A stretch of DNA of 25,775 nt from an uncultured Sutterella sp. Lineage in GTDB: Bacteria > Pseudomonadota > Gammaproteobacteria > Burkholderiales > Burkholderiaceae_F. Positions within the stretch are counted from its first letter, which is position 1. Each line of letters opens with the position of its first letter. Of this stretch, positions 25,651-25,775 are shown piece after piece. The translations under genes were made by a program, and so were the position numbers. Below the pieces are notes generated by a model that worked only from the letters and a program-made list of their open reading frames with translations, ran no database searches and was not told where the DNA came from. The stretch covers positions 1 through 25,775 of the forward strand of contig UQNA01000041.1 in NCBI GenBank assembly GCA_900542195.1, in the 5' to 3' direction.

Positions 25651-25775
25651 TTATTTTGAACCTCTAAAATCTAAATCGGCCAATAAAGAGGCGCGTTCAA
25701 TGTCTTTAAACGGAATATTGAGGATGACAGGAGCGGCCTGAGCTTCTCCTGACTTTTTGGCTTTGGCTTTAGCTT
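25651..25775 (-). CDS. rimP: Ribosome maturation factor RimP (C-terminal part)
   Basis: Only the last 41 codons are in the window; the gene continues beyond the right edge. The reading ends NIPFKDIERASLLADLDFRG, matching the end of RimP, where a strand plus a short helix (D-I-x-x-A-x-L-x-P-x-x-D-F) closes the C-terminal domain. The preceding Lys/Ala-rich stretch (KAKAKKSGEAQAA) looks like a flexible insertion. The position directly before nusA is the conserved one for rimP. RimP acts in 30S maturation. Confidence 0.85.
   Translation of the reverse strand, partial: AKAKAKKSGEAQAAPVILNIPFKDIERASLLADLDFRGSK

Noticed and set aside
1..25775. CRISPR array, rRNA or complete tRNA gene
   Set aside because: No regularly spaced direct repeats, no rRNA-like segment and no full cloverleaf were found on reading both strands by eye.

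Overview
The window reads as a stretch of chromosome from a beta-proteobacterium, most likely a gut member of the Sutterellaceae (Parasutterella/Sutterella-like). The reasons are the conserved rimP-nusA-infB-rbfA-truB block, an RNase E with a long Lys/Glu/Ala/Pro-rich tail, an S8 serine-protease autotransporter, and two families of accessory ATPases (AAA-ATPase-like and AAA_14/DUF4143) that are common in host-associated bacteria. The taxonomic call is inference; no rRNA gene is present.

Layout, left to right. (1) 1-2658: the 3' three-quarters of rne on the + strand, followed by a hairpin. (2) About 2695-4590: an IS607-family element. Its serine-recombinase gene tnpA is broken by one frameshift, its tnpB is complete with an intact RuvC triad, and hairpins at the tnpB 3' end suggest a guide RNA. 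(3) 4712-6067, - strand: an AAA-ATPase-like gene whose PD-(D/E)XK nuclease half is almost entirely gone. (4) 6350-9625, +: a complete secreted subtilisin-like autotransporter. (5) 9980-12268, -: a PiT-family phosphate transporter with a long cytoplasmic tail. (6) 12496-13548, +: an exported protein of unknown function with a strong terminator. (7) 13670-15693: a pocket of decayed accessory DNA, holding a frameshifted relic of a DUF4143 ATPase, a decayed brnT toxin gene with an intact brnA-like antitoxin, and a full-length DUF4143 ATPase with a damaged nuclease motif. (8) 15858-16667, +: a metallo-beta-lactamase-fold hydrolase. (9) 16674-25775, all -: translation and RNA housekeeping genes, transcribed in the order rimP(partial)-nusA-infB-rbfA-truB-typA-ychJ-dusA.

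The housekeeping block combines ribosome maturation (RimP, RbfA), transcription elongation/antitermination (NusA), initiation (IF-2), tRNA modification (TruB, DusA) and ribosome-associated GTPase function (TypA). Gene junctions are tight. However, intrinsic-terminator-like hairpins sit between infB and rbfA and immediately before the dusA start codon, so the block may be transcriptionally graded.

I do not see an unmistakably new multi-gene system. The best leads are the exactly compensable -1 frameshift in tnpA beside an intact tnpB/guide-RNA region, the orphan BrnA beside decayed brnT, the decayed accessory ATPases, the two internal hairpins in the housekeeping block, and the unrecognised exported protein.
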